Below are positions 8,213 to 16,626 of a stretch of DNA of 64,000 nucleotides, piece by piece (position 1 is the stretch's first letter; each line of letters begins with the position of its first letter). Source of the DNA: Mycolicibacterium sp. TY81 (lineage in GTDB: Bacteria; Actinomycetota; Actinomycetes; Mycobacteriales; Mycobacteriaceae). The notes beneath the pieces were generated by a model. The model saw only the letters and a program-made list of their open reading frames with translations. It was not told where the DNA came from and made no database searches. A program made the position numbers and the translations under genes. Location: NCBI RefSeq assembly GCF_018326285.1, contig NZ_AP023362.1, positions 5,766,001-5,830,000 of the forward strand, read 5' to 3'.

Positions 8213-9913
8213 CCCGGATTTTGCGTGGTAATTGGTGTGGGTTCGGTGTGATGCCGAGTTGTGTTGTTGGGTAGTGGTTTTCGTGTGGTGGCGTAGAGGT
8301 GCTGTCCCGTGTCGCCGGGTGGGGCGGGCTTTCCTGGGGCCTGTGGGTCCTTCATCGTTGATGGGTCCGATGGGGTGGGGTGTTATCCGAAGGCGGTGCG
8401 GACGCGGTGCCAGGCGGCGGCGATCGCCGCCGCCCAGCGCCAGGTGGCATCGATGCGTAGCCGCAGTTGGCGGGCGCCGCGGGTGATACGGGCGGCCACG
8501 TGCAGGACCCGGTAGCGGAACGTGGTGATCTCGACGCGGGCCAGAGCGCGATCGCTGGCGAACCCGATGAGGCGGGTCCAGGTGACCAGGTCAGCGGCGG
8601 CCAGGACGATTTCGAGCCAGGCAGCATTGGCCCAGAAGGAGTGGCAGGGCAGGTTACGCAGCCCGGTGGCTTTTGAGTTCGCGGATACGGTCCTCGACGC
8701 GGGCGTGCTGGCGGTGCCGTAGTTCCAGACCGGCGACCTGACCGGGTACGACACCCGGTGGTGTGTCGGTGATGAACGCGGTGACCCGCATGCCGTCGGC
8801 GTCGGTGAACCGCAACTGCGCGCCGGGGTGGGGGCGTTCTTTACGCAGGATCAGCCGGGTCCCTTCGGGCCAGGAGGCCAGGTTGACCAGGTCGGTGGCT
8901 TCAGCGACCCACGCGCCGTCGCGGATCCCGCCGTCGGTGTCGATCGCTGGATACCAGCAATCGCCGAGGTTGAGGGTGTCCACGGCGTCCTGGACGCGGG
9001 TATCGACGGGGTACCCGAAGGAGAACCCGGCCCCGGCGGCCCGGCACGCTGCGGCGAATTTGTGGGTGGATCCGGCGGTATCGCAGCGCACCAACACCTT
9101 CGGGGCCTCGGGGTTGTCGGGATCGTCGGGGTTGGGCCGCCACGCCGCTGGCAGCGATGCCAAAGCCTGGTGCAGGACGATGATGTGGTCGGAGGCGGTG
9201 TTGGAGCCGGCGTTACCGTTGCGCAGCAACCCGGCCAGGGCTTCGCCGCCGGCGATGTCGGGGCGGTCCAGAAACGCCAGCAGCGGGTGCAGCCCGAACG
9301 TTTTCTTCCAGGTCGGCGCAGCCCCCGGCCTTGTTGTCGGAGTGATCGATCACCAGCGTGGCATCGATGTCGATATGCAGCCAGCCGCCGGTGGTGGGGG
9401 GCGGCTCCGACAGCCCAGGCCGCTGCCCGCGCCGCGGCTCGGGCTGCGCGCACCCCCGGGTAGATGCGCGGCATCGATCCGCTCATCGATCAGCCGCCAC
9501 ATGGTGGTCGTTGAGGCCTTGGCCCCCAGGACGTGCTCCCGGTCACCGCACAGCTGACCGACCGCGTCGATGCAGTCCGCGCCGTCGGCGACCGCGGCCG
9601 CCAGATCAGCGAACACCTCCCCAGGCGCATACACCCACGGGCCGCGGTAGGTGTCGGCCAACGCGGCCGTGACCTGCGCCGATAAGCCGGTCCGGTCGGC
9701 AAGCTCACGCAGCATGCCCATCCCGGCATGCGACACAACGCCATGGCCGTCGGCGGAAACTTTCACCGGCGATGCCGCCGCGATATTCTTCACCTGCGAA
9801 GTGCCTTCCCGTCAGGGTTTTTGAACCGTAGAGAAGTCCAATTATTCCTTGCAGGACAGGCACTTTCGCTTATCTACACACCCCCACAGTCAACATTCCA
9901 CGAAAAATCCGGG
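8213..9913 (-). mobile_element. IS1380-family insertion sequence, 1701 bp
   Basis: 16-bp terminal inverted repeats CCCGGATTTTGCGTGG (8213-8228) and CCACGAAAAATCCGGG (9898-9913) match at 15 of 16 positions. A 4-bp target duplication CTAC lies at 8209-8212 and 9914-9917. The size, ends and transposase type fit IS1380. It is inserted in orfB of the second IS3 element, in the opposite orientation. Confidence 0.9.
8383..9793 (-). pseudogene. IS1380-family transposase, four single-base frameshifts
   Basis: The protein starts at ATG 9793 (MKNIAAASPVKVSADGHGVV). The frame is broken at four homopolymers: 9453-9457 (C5), 9396-9401 (G6), 9322-9326 (C5) and 8671-8674 (T4). Removing one base from each yields a continuous 468-residue DDE transposase with HIDIDATLVIDHSDNKAG, TWKKTFGLHPLLAFLDRP, LVRCDTAGSTHKFAAAC, ARVEDRIRELK and SFWANAAWLEIVLAAADL, the usual IS1380 order. 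All four lesions are one-base expansions. It is inactive if the sequence is correct. Confidence 0.85.
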
Positions 9914-10706
9914 CTACGGGCGGCGCAAGATGACGGCCCTGATCCGCCGTGCCGCGCTGCCAGAGGCCTCGGCGGGCTCGGTGCACCGGGCGATGTGCAC
10001 GTTGGGTCTGCAGGGCATACGGCGGTCAAAGAAGGTGCGCACCACGATCCCGGACACCGACGGGCGCCGCGCCCCGGATCTGCTCAACCGCAACTTCCAT
10101 GCGAGCGTCCCGAACCGGGTATGGGTCACCGACTTCACTTACGTGCGGTCCTGGGCGGGCTTTGTCTACGTGGCCTTCATCGTCGACGTGTTCGCTCAGC
10201 GGATCGTGGCCTGGCACGCGGCCACCACCAAGACCACCGATCTGGTGATGGTCCCGTTGCGGATGGCCGTGTGGCAGCGCCGTCACGAAGGTCATCCCAC
10301 CGCAGCCGGCGAGCTCATCCACCACAGCGACGCCGGAAGCCAATACACGTCGGTCCGTTTCACCGAACACCTTGAACTGGAAGGGATTTCACCTTCCATT
10401 GGCAGCGTCGGGGATGCCTACGACAACGCTCTGATGGAAACGATCAACGGCTTGTACAAGACCGAATGCATCCGAACCACAGTGTTCCACCCGGGGCCGT
10501 TTAGGACCATCGCCGACGTCGAGTACGCGACAGCAGCCTGGGTCGAGTGGTACAACAACCGAAGGCTGCACTCCAGTCTCGGCATGGTCAGCCCAACCGA
10601 GTACGAGCACGCCCACTACAGCGCCCTCGACCGAGAGCGTCAACCCGTATAGCAGCGGCGGAAAACCTGGGGCGGTTCAACTGGCTGGGTTGCCAGACGG
10701 TTAACG

Positions 10707-12142
10707 GGCTCTTCATGATTGACGGTGTAGTTGGGGTCTGAATCCGCCGGTTTCGAGTAGGGATCGGGCGATGTAGTGGGTGAGGTTGCGAAAGCCCAGG
10801 GCGGAGCCACGGAGGTGTTCGAGACGGCCGTTGATCGCTTCGGTCGGTCCGTTGCTGGTGCCGGGCCGGTCGAAATAGGCCAGCACATCGACAGCCCGCT
10901 TGGTCAGTGTGCGTCCGAGGGTGATCAGCTCGGTCAGCGGTTTGGGAACGCCGGCGCTCAGCGTGTCGATCAGCGCCGCCATCATGGCTCGGCCTTTCGT
11001 GCGGTCGGGTTCGCGGTAGGCGGCCACGGCGCGTTGGTACATGTGCCAGGTCGCTTCGACCTCCACATGAATGTCGCCGGTGAACAAGGCTGCCAGCCGG
11101 GCTTTCTGGCGGTCGGTGAGCAGATCGACGCCGGTGTGCAGGGTGCGTCGGCAGGCATAGAGCGGGTCGGTCTTGCGGCCGCGGTGCCCACACGTGGCCA
11201 CCTGGATACGGCGGCGGCAGTCGTCGAGAGCGTTGCCGGACAACCTCACCACGTGGAAGGGATCCATCACCGTGGCTGCCTCAGGAAGTTCTTCGGTGGT
11301 GGCGGTCTTGAACCCGGAGAAGCCGTCCATGGCAACAACTTCGACACCGTCGCGCCAGGGCTGGGGTCGCTCGGACAGCCAGTCGGCGAACGCCTTCTTG
11401 GAGCGGCCTTCGACCATGTCGAGCAGCCGGGCAGGGCCGGTCTGGTCGTGGACCGGGGTGAGGTCGATGATCACGGTGACGTACTTGTCGCCGCGACGGG
11501 TGTGCCGCCACACGTGCTCATCGACGCCGATCACCCGCACGCCGTTGAAGCGGGCCGGATCGGCGATCAGCACTCGCTGCCCTTCGGCCAGGACGGCGTT
11601 GTTGGCGGTGTTCCACGACACCGCCAGCGCTTCGGCGACGCGAGCCACGGTCAGGTGTTGGCAGACAATCGCTTTCAAGGCCCACTGCAACGCACGCCGG
11701 GACAGCTTGGCGCGTGGTTCGGCGGCGTTGCCGAGGTCTTGGCGCCACACATGGGCACAGCCGGCGCAGCGGTAGCGGCGGAGGGTGACCAGCAAGGTGG
11801 TGGGCCGCCACCCGAATGGTTCGTGGGCAAGCTCGCGTGTCACGCTGTCGCGGCTGACGCCTCGCTCGCCGCAGCGGCGGCACCACGAGTCGTCGTCGCT
11901 GACCCGGCATGCCAATACCGCACGATCGGGGTGCAGTTGCTGGCCGGTCACCTCCAACCCGAGGTCGTCGAGGCGGCAGAAAGTAGTCAGGTCAGCGCGG
12001 GCGAAGCCCGCCCTACCGGTAGCGTCAGGCACGTCGAGGTCTTTCGGATGAGGCGTGTAGGAACCTTCATCTTCGAGAGACCTCGACCCCTATCCCGGCA
12101 ACGACGCGCCGATGACCTCTACACCCTCAACTGCGAAGAGCC
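10707..12142 (-). mobile_element. ISL3-family insertion sequence, intact, 1436 bp
   Basis: The termini begin GGCTCTTC (10707) and end GAAGAGCC (12142), the ISL3 signature. The inverted repeats extend about 24 bp (GGCTCTTC...TTGA-GGTGTAG on both sides). A perfect 8-bp target duplication GGTTAACG flanks it (10699-10706 and 12143-12150), so it inserted as a single clean event. It lies 27 bp from the end of the second IS3 element. Confidence 0.93.
10713..12032 (-). CDS. ISL3-family transposase
   Basis: 439 residues, open throughout. The N-terminal zinc-finger-like part has CRVSDDDSWCRRCGERG and RRYRCAGCAHVW. The DDE core shows RVIGVDEHVW, VAMDGFSGFKTA, VMDPFHVVRLSGNALDDCRRR and, near the end, GTSNGPTEAINGRLEHLRGSALGF. 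It closely resembles the mycobacterial IS1096-type ISL3 transposases in layout. The coding region almost fills the element, and its stop lies 6 bp from the left end. Probably a functional mobile element. Confidence 0.92.
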   Translation of the reverse strand: MPDATGRAGFARADLTTFCRLDDLGLEVTGQQLHPDRAVLACRVSDDDSWCRRCGERGVSRDSVTRELAHEPFGWRPTTLLVTLRRYRCAGCAHVWRQDLGNAAEPRAKLSRRALQWALKAIVCQHLTVARVAEALAVSWNTANNAVLAEGQRVLIADPARFNGVRVIGVDEHVWRHTRRGDKYVTVIIDLTPVHDQTGPARLLDMVEGRSKKAFADWLSERPQPWRDGVEVVAMDGFSGFKTATTEELPEAATVMDPFHVVRLSGNALDDCRRRIQVATCGHRGRKTDPLYACRRTLHTGVDLLTDRQKARLAALFTGDIHVEVEATWHMYQRAVAAYREPDRTKGRAMMAALIDTLSAGVPKPLTELITLGRTLTKRAVDVLAYFDRPGTSNGPTEAINGRLEHLRGSALGFRNLTHYIARSLLETGGFRPQLHRQS

Positions 12143-12454
12143 GGTTAACGGACTGCAAAAACTTGCCCTTGCGTTATCAACCAGTGGGCAACACCGGAAT
12201 ATGCGTGTATTGCTGGAGTCATTTGTCGTGGTAGCCGGCTATTGAATGCCCAGTTCGGCGAGTGTGATCTGGGTCATTGGTCCAGTAGTGAAATACAACC
12301 GACGGAGATTGGAAATCGCCGGTTTGTCTTGTGTTAACCAACTGGCCATGTACACGCCTGACCGTGAGAGGGTCGAACGCCGAGCGTCCGTCATTGCCGG
12401 GTGACTCATGTCCGGTGGACGCGGCAATCGCACCGAATGACTTGGAGGAAAACG

Positions 12455-12982
12455 GTGAAGTCTTCACGCACCTGGGTACGTCTGGTTGTCGCATCTGCTG
12501 CCGTCTTCGGCGCAGGGGCGATGTACCTGCCCACCGCTGCGGCCGACGATGAAGCCGGGCCGGTCGGCCCGATCGATGCCGGCGCCGGGGTGCAGTCGAC
12601 GGGCGTGACGTCGTCGAACGCCGACCCGGCCGCGGTCGCCGCGTGCTCGCAGTTCGCGACCGCGCTCGACAGTGCGGCCTCGGGCTACGAGGGCTTCGCC
12701 GACAGCCTCGACGCCAACGACCCCTACGTCCACCAGAGCAATGTGGCCGGCCGGACCACTCTGCGGCAGTCCTCGGCGGTCGCGATGGATGCCGCGAACA
12801 CCCCGGGCCTGAACCCGGCAATCGCCGACCCCATGCGGTCCTGGTCGTACGGCGCCGCCAAGCTGCTCGTGAAGATGGGCATCGGCATGACGGGCGGCAG
12901 CCTCGACGACACGGCAACCCAGGTCAACACCAACGCCGAGGCCGTCCAGCGCGAGTGCGCCGCGGCCGGTACCCACGCCTGA
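12455..12982 (+). CDS. Secreted protein of unknown function
   Basis: 175 residues. GTG 12455 is chosen as start because GGAGG (12444-12448) lies 6 nt upstream and translation then opens with a signal peptide (KSSRTWVRLVVASAAVFGAG, cleavage near TAAA-DD). The mature part is helical and Ala-rich, with two widely spaced cysteines (AACSQFATALDSA and QRECAAAG) that may bridge helices. Similar small exported proteins of unknown role are common in mycobacteria. The stretch 12151-12454 before it contains no gene; it formerly also formed the far upstream region of porin 2. Confidence 0.75.
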   Translation: MKSSRTWVRLVVASAAVFGAGAMYLPTAAADDEAGPVGPIDAGAGVQSTGVTSSNADPAAVAACSQFATALDSAASGYEGFADSLDANDPYVHQSNVAGRTTLRQSSAVAMDAANTPGLNPAIADPMRSWSYGAAKLLVKMGIGMTGGSLDDTATQVNTNAEAVQRECAAAGTHA

Positions 12983-13005
12983 GCGCGCCGGTATATAAGG
13001 AATAC

Positions 13006-13704
13006 GTGAAGCGACACGCCTTCGGCGTCGCCGTGCTGTGCCTGGCGCTGGCCGCCTGCGGTGGCAAGACCGGTACGCCGACACCCGCGACCCCGTCCGT
13101 CGTTGCCGAGTCCAGCATGGACAGCCTGCTGCTGACGCCGGACGAGATGAACAAGACGATGGGCACGACCGGGATGGTGGGCCGTCCGCCGAAAGACGGG
13201 ATGGACGACCACCGCAACCTGCTGCCGAACCTGAACTGCCTCGGCGTCTGGCAGATCGACGAGTCCGTCATCTACTCCAAGGACGGCAAGGATCTCAAGA
13301 GCGGCCAGGACTGGAAGGCCGTGCGGCAGCAGACGTTGCAGGTCCCTGACAGTGACCAATGGGACTACCTGGCAGCGCAGTCGGTCGTCTACTACCCGAC
13401 ATCCGACGCGGCCCGAAACTTCTTCAACCTGTCGGCCGCGCGGTGGGCCAAGTGCACCAACCACCATGTCAACATCCGGCTCAACGACAAGCCGTTGCCG
13501 AAGTGGCTGTCGGGCGACCTGGAGCGCACCGACACCAAACTGGCGATGCCCATCACGCGTGGCACCGGGCCCGAAACCCGTTGGTGCCAACACGTTCTCC
13601 AGCGCGTCGAGAACCTGATCATCGATGTCGAAGCATGCACGCCCAAGGCGCCGGTGACGGCGGCCGCCGACATCGCCACGAAGATCCAGTCGAACATCCA
13701 CTGA
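13006..13704 (+). CDS. Lipoprotein with PknH-like extracellular sensor domain
   Basis: 232 residues from GTG 13006 (AAGG ribosome site, 23 bp after the previous gene). The lipobox LAAC places lipid attachment on Cys18. The remainder, beginning SLLLTPDEMNKTMGTTGM, resembles the extracytoplasmic domain of the Ser/Thr kinase PknH and related mycobacterial lipoproteins. It has four or more cysteines (NLNCLGVW, AKCTNHH, TRWCQHV, VEACTPK) suited to two disulfides. There is no kinase domain here or next door, so it would be a free-standing cell-envelope ligand-binding lipoprotein. The ligand is unknown. Probably in an operon with the preceding secreted protein. Confidence 0.75.
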   Translation: MKRHAFGVAVLCLALAACGGKTGTPTPATPSVVAESSMDSLLLTPDEMNKTMGTTGMVGRPPKDGMDDHRNLLPNLNCLGVWQIDESVIYSKDGKDLKSGQDWKAVRQQTLQVPDSDQWDYLAAQSVVYYPTSDAARNFFNLSAARWAKCTNHHVNIRLNDKPLPKWLSGDLERTDTKLAMPITRGTGPETRWCQHVLQRVENLIIDVEACTPKAPVTAAADIATKIQSNIH

Positions 13705-13767
13705 CGGTCGTCCCGCTGGTTGCACCATCTGGTCACGGCGCGTGGTCCCGTGGTCTATGGTCGCGCC

Positions 13768-14208
13768 ATGGCAGTCAGCGCGTCGCACGAAGTGACCATC
13801 GAGGCAACCCCTGAAGAGATCATGGATGTCATCGCAGATCTTGCGCAGACACCCGTGTGGTCGCCGCAGTACACCAAGGCCGAGGTCCTGGACACCTACG
13901 AGAACGGCCGGCCGAAGCAGGCCAAGATGACCATCAAGGCCGCCGGCATGGCCGACGACCAGATCCTCGAATACACCTGGACCGACCTGACGGGCAGCTG
14001 GGTGCTGATCAGGTCGTCGTCGCTGAAGAAGCAGGAAGCCAAGTACACGCTGACCCCGGCCGGCAACAAGACCAAGGTGAAGTTCGAGATCACCGTCGAC
14101 CCGGTGGTGCCGATCCCCGGCTTCCTGCTCAAGCGCAGTGTCAGCGGTGGTGCCGAGACCGCCACCGAGGGGCTGAAAAAGTTCATGGCCAAGAACAAGA
14201 AGGGCTGA
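13768..14208 (+). CDS. SRPBCC/START-fold protein (Rv0854-like)
   Basis: 146 residues from ATG 13768; an earlier in-frame ATG (13720) lacks a ribosome site and family homology. The pattern EVTIEATPEEIMDVIADLAQTPVWSPQY opens a polyketide-cyclase-like START fold that holds a hydrophobic ligand in its central cavity. It is paralogous to the gene at 15401, and the two flank a CoA-transferase/racemase gene, the same layout as Rv0854-Rv0857 of M. tuberculosis. A role in handling a lipid or CoA-linked substrate of the neighbour is an inference. Confidence 0.8.
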   Translation: MAVSASHEVTIEATPEEIMDVIADLAQTPVWSPQYTKAEVLDTYENGRPKQAKMTIKAAGMADDQILEYTWTDLTGSWVLIRSSSLKKQEAKYTLTPAGNKTKVKFEITVDPVVPIPGFLLKRSVSGGAETATEGLKKFMAKNKKG

Positions 14209-14255
14209 CGCACACCGGGATTCAGCCGCGTCAACCCATGGGCTAACGTCGCGGG

Positions 14256-15335
14256 ATGACGAATGCGGGGCCACTGGCCGGAGTCAAGGTGATCGAACTC
14301 GGCGGAATCGGCCCCGGGCCGCACACCGCCATGATGCTGGCGGACCTCGGCGCCGACGTGGTTCGGGTGCGTCGTCCCGGCGGGCTGACGATGCCCGCCG
14401 AGAACGTCGACCTGCTGCACCGCGGCAAGCGAATCGTCGACCTGGACGTCAAGTCCGACCCGGCAGCGCTGCTCGCGCTGGCCGCGAAAGCCGATGTGCT
14501 GCTTGACTGTTTCCGTCCCGGCACCTGCGAGCGCCTCGGCATCGGGCCGGCCGAGTGCGAGGCCGTCAACCCGCGGCTGATCTTCGCCCGGATCACCGGC
14601 TGGGGCCAGGACGGGCCGCTCGCCCAGACCGCGGGCCATGACATCAACTACCTGTCGCAGACCGGTGCGCTGTCGGCCATCGGCTACCGCGACCGGCCGC
14701 CGGTGGCGCCGCTGAACCTGGTCGCCGACTTCGGCGGCGGGTCGATGCTGACGCTCATCGGCATCGTCACCGCGCTGTACGAACGCGAACAGTCCGGCCG
14801 CGGCCAGGTGGTCGACGCGGCGATGGTCGACGGTGTCAGCATGCTCGCCCAGATGATGTGGACCATGAAGTCCACCGGCGTGATGAAGGACCAGCGCGAG
14901 TCGTTCCTCCTGGACGGCGGCGCCCCGTATTACCGCGTCTACGAGACCTCCGACGGCGGCTACATGGCGGTCGGCTCGATCGAACCGCAGTTCTTCGCTC
15001 AGCTACTTGTGGGCCTTGGTCTGGATCCCGCCGAGGTGCCCAACCAGTTCGACCTCGCGCGCTACGACGAAATGCGCGACATCTTTGCTGCCCGGTTCGC
15101 GAGCCGGACCCGCGCCGAGTGGACCGAGACGTTCGCCGGGACCGACGCCTGCGTCACTCCCGTGCTCACCTGGACCGAGGCCGCCGCCGGCGAACACCTC
15201 CGGGCCAGGTCGACGATCGTCACCGTCGACGGCGTCGACCAGGCGGCGCCCGCACCGCGTTTCTCGCGGACCCCGTCGGGCCCCGTCGGCGGTCCGCCGC
15301 AGCAGACCACGCCGATCGGCGAAGTCGGCTGGTAG
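14256..15335 (+). CDS. far: Family III CoA-transferase / alpha-methylacyl-CoA racemase-like protein
   Basis: 359 residues. The N-terminus PLAGVKVIELGGIGPGPHTAMMLADLGADVVRVRRPGG is the hallmark of the CaiB/Amacr family. Further motifs are RGKRIVDLDVKS, LLDCFRPGTCERLGIGP and DINYLSQTGALSAIG, where the aspartate of HDINY matches the racemase catalytic Asp. Amacr enzymes epimerise 2-methyl-branched acyl-CoAs so that they can enter beta-oxidation; relatives are CoA-transferases. Its position corresponds to Rv0855 (far). Branched-chain or sterol side-chain substrates are likely but unproven. Confidence 0.85.
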   Translation: MTNAGPLAGVKVIELGGIGPGPHTAMMLADLGADVVRVRRPGGLTMPAENVDLLHRGKRIVDLDVKSDPAALLALAAKADVLLDCFRPGTCERLGIGPAECEAVNPRLIFARITGWGQDGPLAQTAGHDINYLSQTGALSAIGYRDRPPVAPLNLVADFGGGSMLTLIGIVTALYEREQSGRGQVVDAAMVDGVSMLAQMMWTMKSTGVMKDQRESFLLDGGAPYYRVYETSDGGYMAVGSIEPQFFAQLLVGLGLDPAEVPNQFDLARYDEMRDIFAARFASRTRAEWTETFAGTDACVTPVLTWTEAAAGEHLRARSTIVTVDGVDQAAPAPRFSRTPSGPVGGPPQQTTPIGEVGW

Positions 15336-15360
15336 CGGTTTTGGAAGTTAGCTGACGCAT

Positions 15361-15383
15361 TCTCTACCCGAGGCCGGTAGAGA
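15361..15383. terminator. Small hairpin between far-like gene and SRPBCC gene
   Basis: TCTCTACC (15361-15368) and GGTAGAGA (15376-15383) form an 8-bp stem with a 7-nt loop. It lies 25 bp after the CoA-transferase stop and 17 bp before the next gene, so it may be a terminator or a leader hairpin. Confidence 0.4.
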
Positions 15384-15400
15384 GGACTAAATTTGCCCTT

Positions 15401-15838
15401 ATGGCAGTTATGGCGTCCCGAGAGCTGGTGATCGACGCCTCGCCCGAAGCCATCATGGATGCGCTGGCCGACATGGACGAGGCGTCGCAATGGCGCAGCT
15501 TGCACCGGGAATTACAGGTACTGGATCGGTATCCCGACGGTCGTCCGCACCATGTCAAAGCGACCGTGAAGATCATGGGCATCACCGATAAGGAACTCCT
15601 GGAGTACCACTGGGGTGATGACTGGATGGTGTGGGACGCGGCCGACACCTTCCAACAGCGTGGGCAACATGCCGAGTACAAACTGACTCGCGAGGGCGAC
15701 CGGACCCGGGTGCGTTTCGACATCATCGTGGACCTCGTCGCCCCCATTCCCGAGTTCCTGTTGCGCCGAGCCCGCAAACTGGTGCTCGATGCTGCGGTCG
15801 ACCGGCTGCGGGCCCGGGTGACTCGTCTCTACGGCTAG
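15401..15838 (+). CDS. SRPBCC/START-fold protein (Rv0856/Rv0857-like)
   Basis: 145 residues; ATG 15401 or 15410 could serve. SRELVIDASPEAIMDALADMDEASQW aligns with the START-fold protein at 13768, and the C-terminal helix (EFLLRRARKLVLDAAVDRLRARV) is the long helix that closes the hydrophobic cavity. M. tuberculosis has two such genes here; this genome has one. A short inverted repeat precedes it. Ligand unknown. Confidence 0.8.
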   Translation: MAVMASRELVIDASPEAIMDALADMDEASQWRSLHRELQVLDRYPDGRPHHVKATVKIMGITDKELLEYHWGDDWMVWDAADTFQQRGQHAEYKLTREGDRTRVRFDIIVDLVAPIPEFLLRRARKLVLDAAVDRLRARVTRLYG

Positions 15839-15865
15839 TCCACACTCTGTCGACAGGGAGTTCGT

Positions 15866-16576
15866 ATGACCGACCGCCCACCTTCTCCGCTGTTGGAGAA
15901 GCTGGTGGTGGTGCGGAACGGCGGGCCGCAGCAGACCGTGGTGACCGAGCTGCGCCGGGTGATCCTGCGCGGTGACGCGCCGCCCGGAACCCCGGTGCCG
16001 CTGACCGAGGTCGCGGAACTGTTCGGCGTGAGCCATATTCCCGTCCGCGAGGCACTCAAGACGCTCATCAGCGAGGGCCTGGTGACGCACCGGCCCAACT
16101 CGGGATACGCCGTCGCCCGGATGACGAAGCAGGAACTGCACGAGATGTATGTCGTGCGTGCGGCGCTGGAGGGCGCGGCGCTCACGATTGCGGCGGAAAA
16201 AGCCACCGACTACGAGCGGGCCGTCGCGATGGAAGCCAATGACCGCATGGCGCAAGCGATTCGGGACTCCGACGGCGCGGCGTTCCAGCGGGAGAGCCGT
16301 AACTTCCACATGGCGCTGGTGCGCCCGTCCGGCATGCATCGGCTGCTGCACATCCTCGAAATGTCCTGGAACATGATCGAACCCGTGCAGGCCATGATGC
16401 ACGTGACGCCGGACGACCGGGCCAAGCTCAACGGCGACCACGAGGAGATGCTCGAGGCGTTCCTGGCCCGGGACGCCGACCGGCTCGGTGCGATCGCGCA
16501 GCGGCACAACGACAGCGTCGACGCCGCGATCGGGACCCTGCCCACCGACACCGGGCTGCTCACGCAGGATTCCTAG
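15866..16576 (+). CDS. GntR-family regulator, FCD type (first copy)
   Basis: 236 residues. The N-terminal winged helix-turn-helix is clear (VTELRRVILRGDAPPGTPVPLTEVAELFGVSHIPVREALKTLISEGLV). The C-terminal all-helical FCD ligand domain (LHEMYVVRAALEGAALTIAA ... NFHMALVRPSGMHRLLHIL) usually binds a small carboxylate through a metal site. It is strongly similar along its full length to the regulator at 20630 (both end LPTDTGLL), so the two are recent paralogues. It is not part of the Rv0854-Rv0858c order in M. tuberculosis, hence an insertion in this lineage. Target unknown. Confidence 0.88.
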   Translation: MTDRPPSPLLEKLVVVRNGGPQQTVVTELRRVILRGDAPPGTPVPLTEVAELFGVSHIPVREALKTLISEGLVTHRPNSGYAVARMTKQELHEMYVVRAALEGAALTIAAEKATDYERAVAMEANDRMAQAIRDSDGAAFQRESRNFHMALVRPSGMHRLLHILEMSWNMIEPVQAMMHVTPDDRAKLNGDHEEMLEAFLARDADRLGAIAQRHNDSVDAAIGTLPTDTGLLTQDS

Positions 16577-16577
16577 C

Positions 16578-16626
16578 GATTTGTGCACGATTTTCCGCGG
16601 TGGGCGCGGATTTTCGTGCACAAATC
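16578..16626. terminator. Bidirectional hairpin between convergent genes
   Basis: Perfect 13-bp arms GATTTGTGCACGA (16578-16590) and TCGTGCACAAATC (16614-16626) with a GC-rich centre, placed exactly between the stop of the GntR gene (16576) and the stop of dapC (16625). It can end transcription from both sides. The long exact palindrome also resembles dispersed intergenic palindromes of fast-growing mycobacteria (inference). Confidence 0.7.

Larger units (their letters stand above)
7973..10652 (+). pseudogene. IS3-family OrfB of the second element, split by IS1380
   Basis: The GTG start at 7973 overlaps the orfA stop (GTGA). The frame reads 7973-8212, is interrupted by IS1380, and resumes at 9918-10652. 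Dropping IS1380 and one copy of the CTAC duplication restores a 324-residue transposase without any frameshift (APEGLYGRRKMTALIRR across the junction). DDE residues are in VWVTDFTYV, IHHSDAGSQYTS and NALMETINGLYKTE; the C-terminus has WYNNRRLHSSLG. The gene is disrupted as it stands. Confidence 0.85.
5386..10679 (+). mobile_element. IS3-family element (second) interrupted by a group II intron and an IS1380-family element
   Basis: Identical 17-bp terminal inverted repeats TGAACCGCCCCAGGTTT (5386-5402; complement at 10663-10679) are flanked by a 4-bp target duplication ACTG (5382-5385 and 10680-10683). Removing the group II intron (5733-7957) and the IS1380 element with one 4-bp duplication leaves a normal-sized IS3 element of about 1.36 kb with open orfA and orfB. 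The insertion order is therefore IS3 first, with the two other elements later and independently. Confidence 0.9.

Noticed and set aside
5386..12142. Composite transposon carrying cargo genes
   Set aside because: Each element has its own target duplication, and the only DNA between the second IS3 and ISL3 is 27 bp of native sequence.
3050..12142. Prophage or integrative element
   Set aside because: No integrase of tyrosine or serine type, no structural phage genes and no att-like repeats; only IS elements and an intron.
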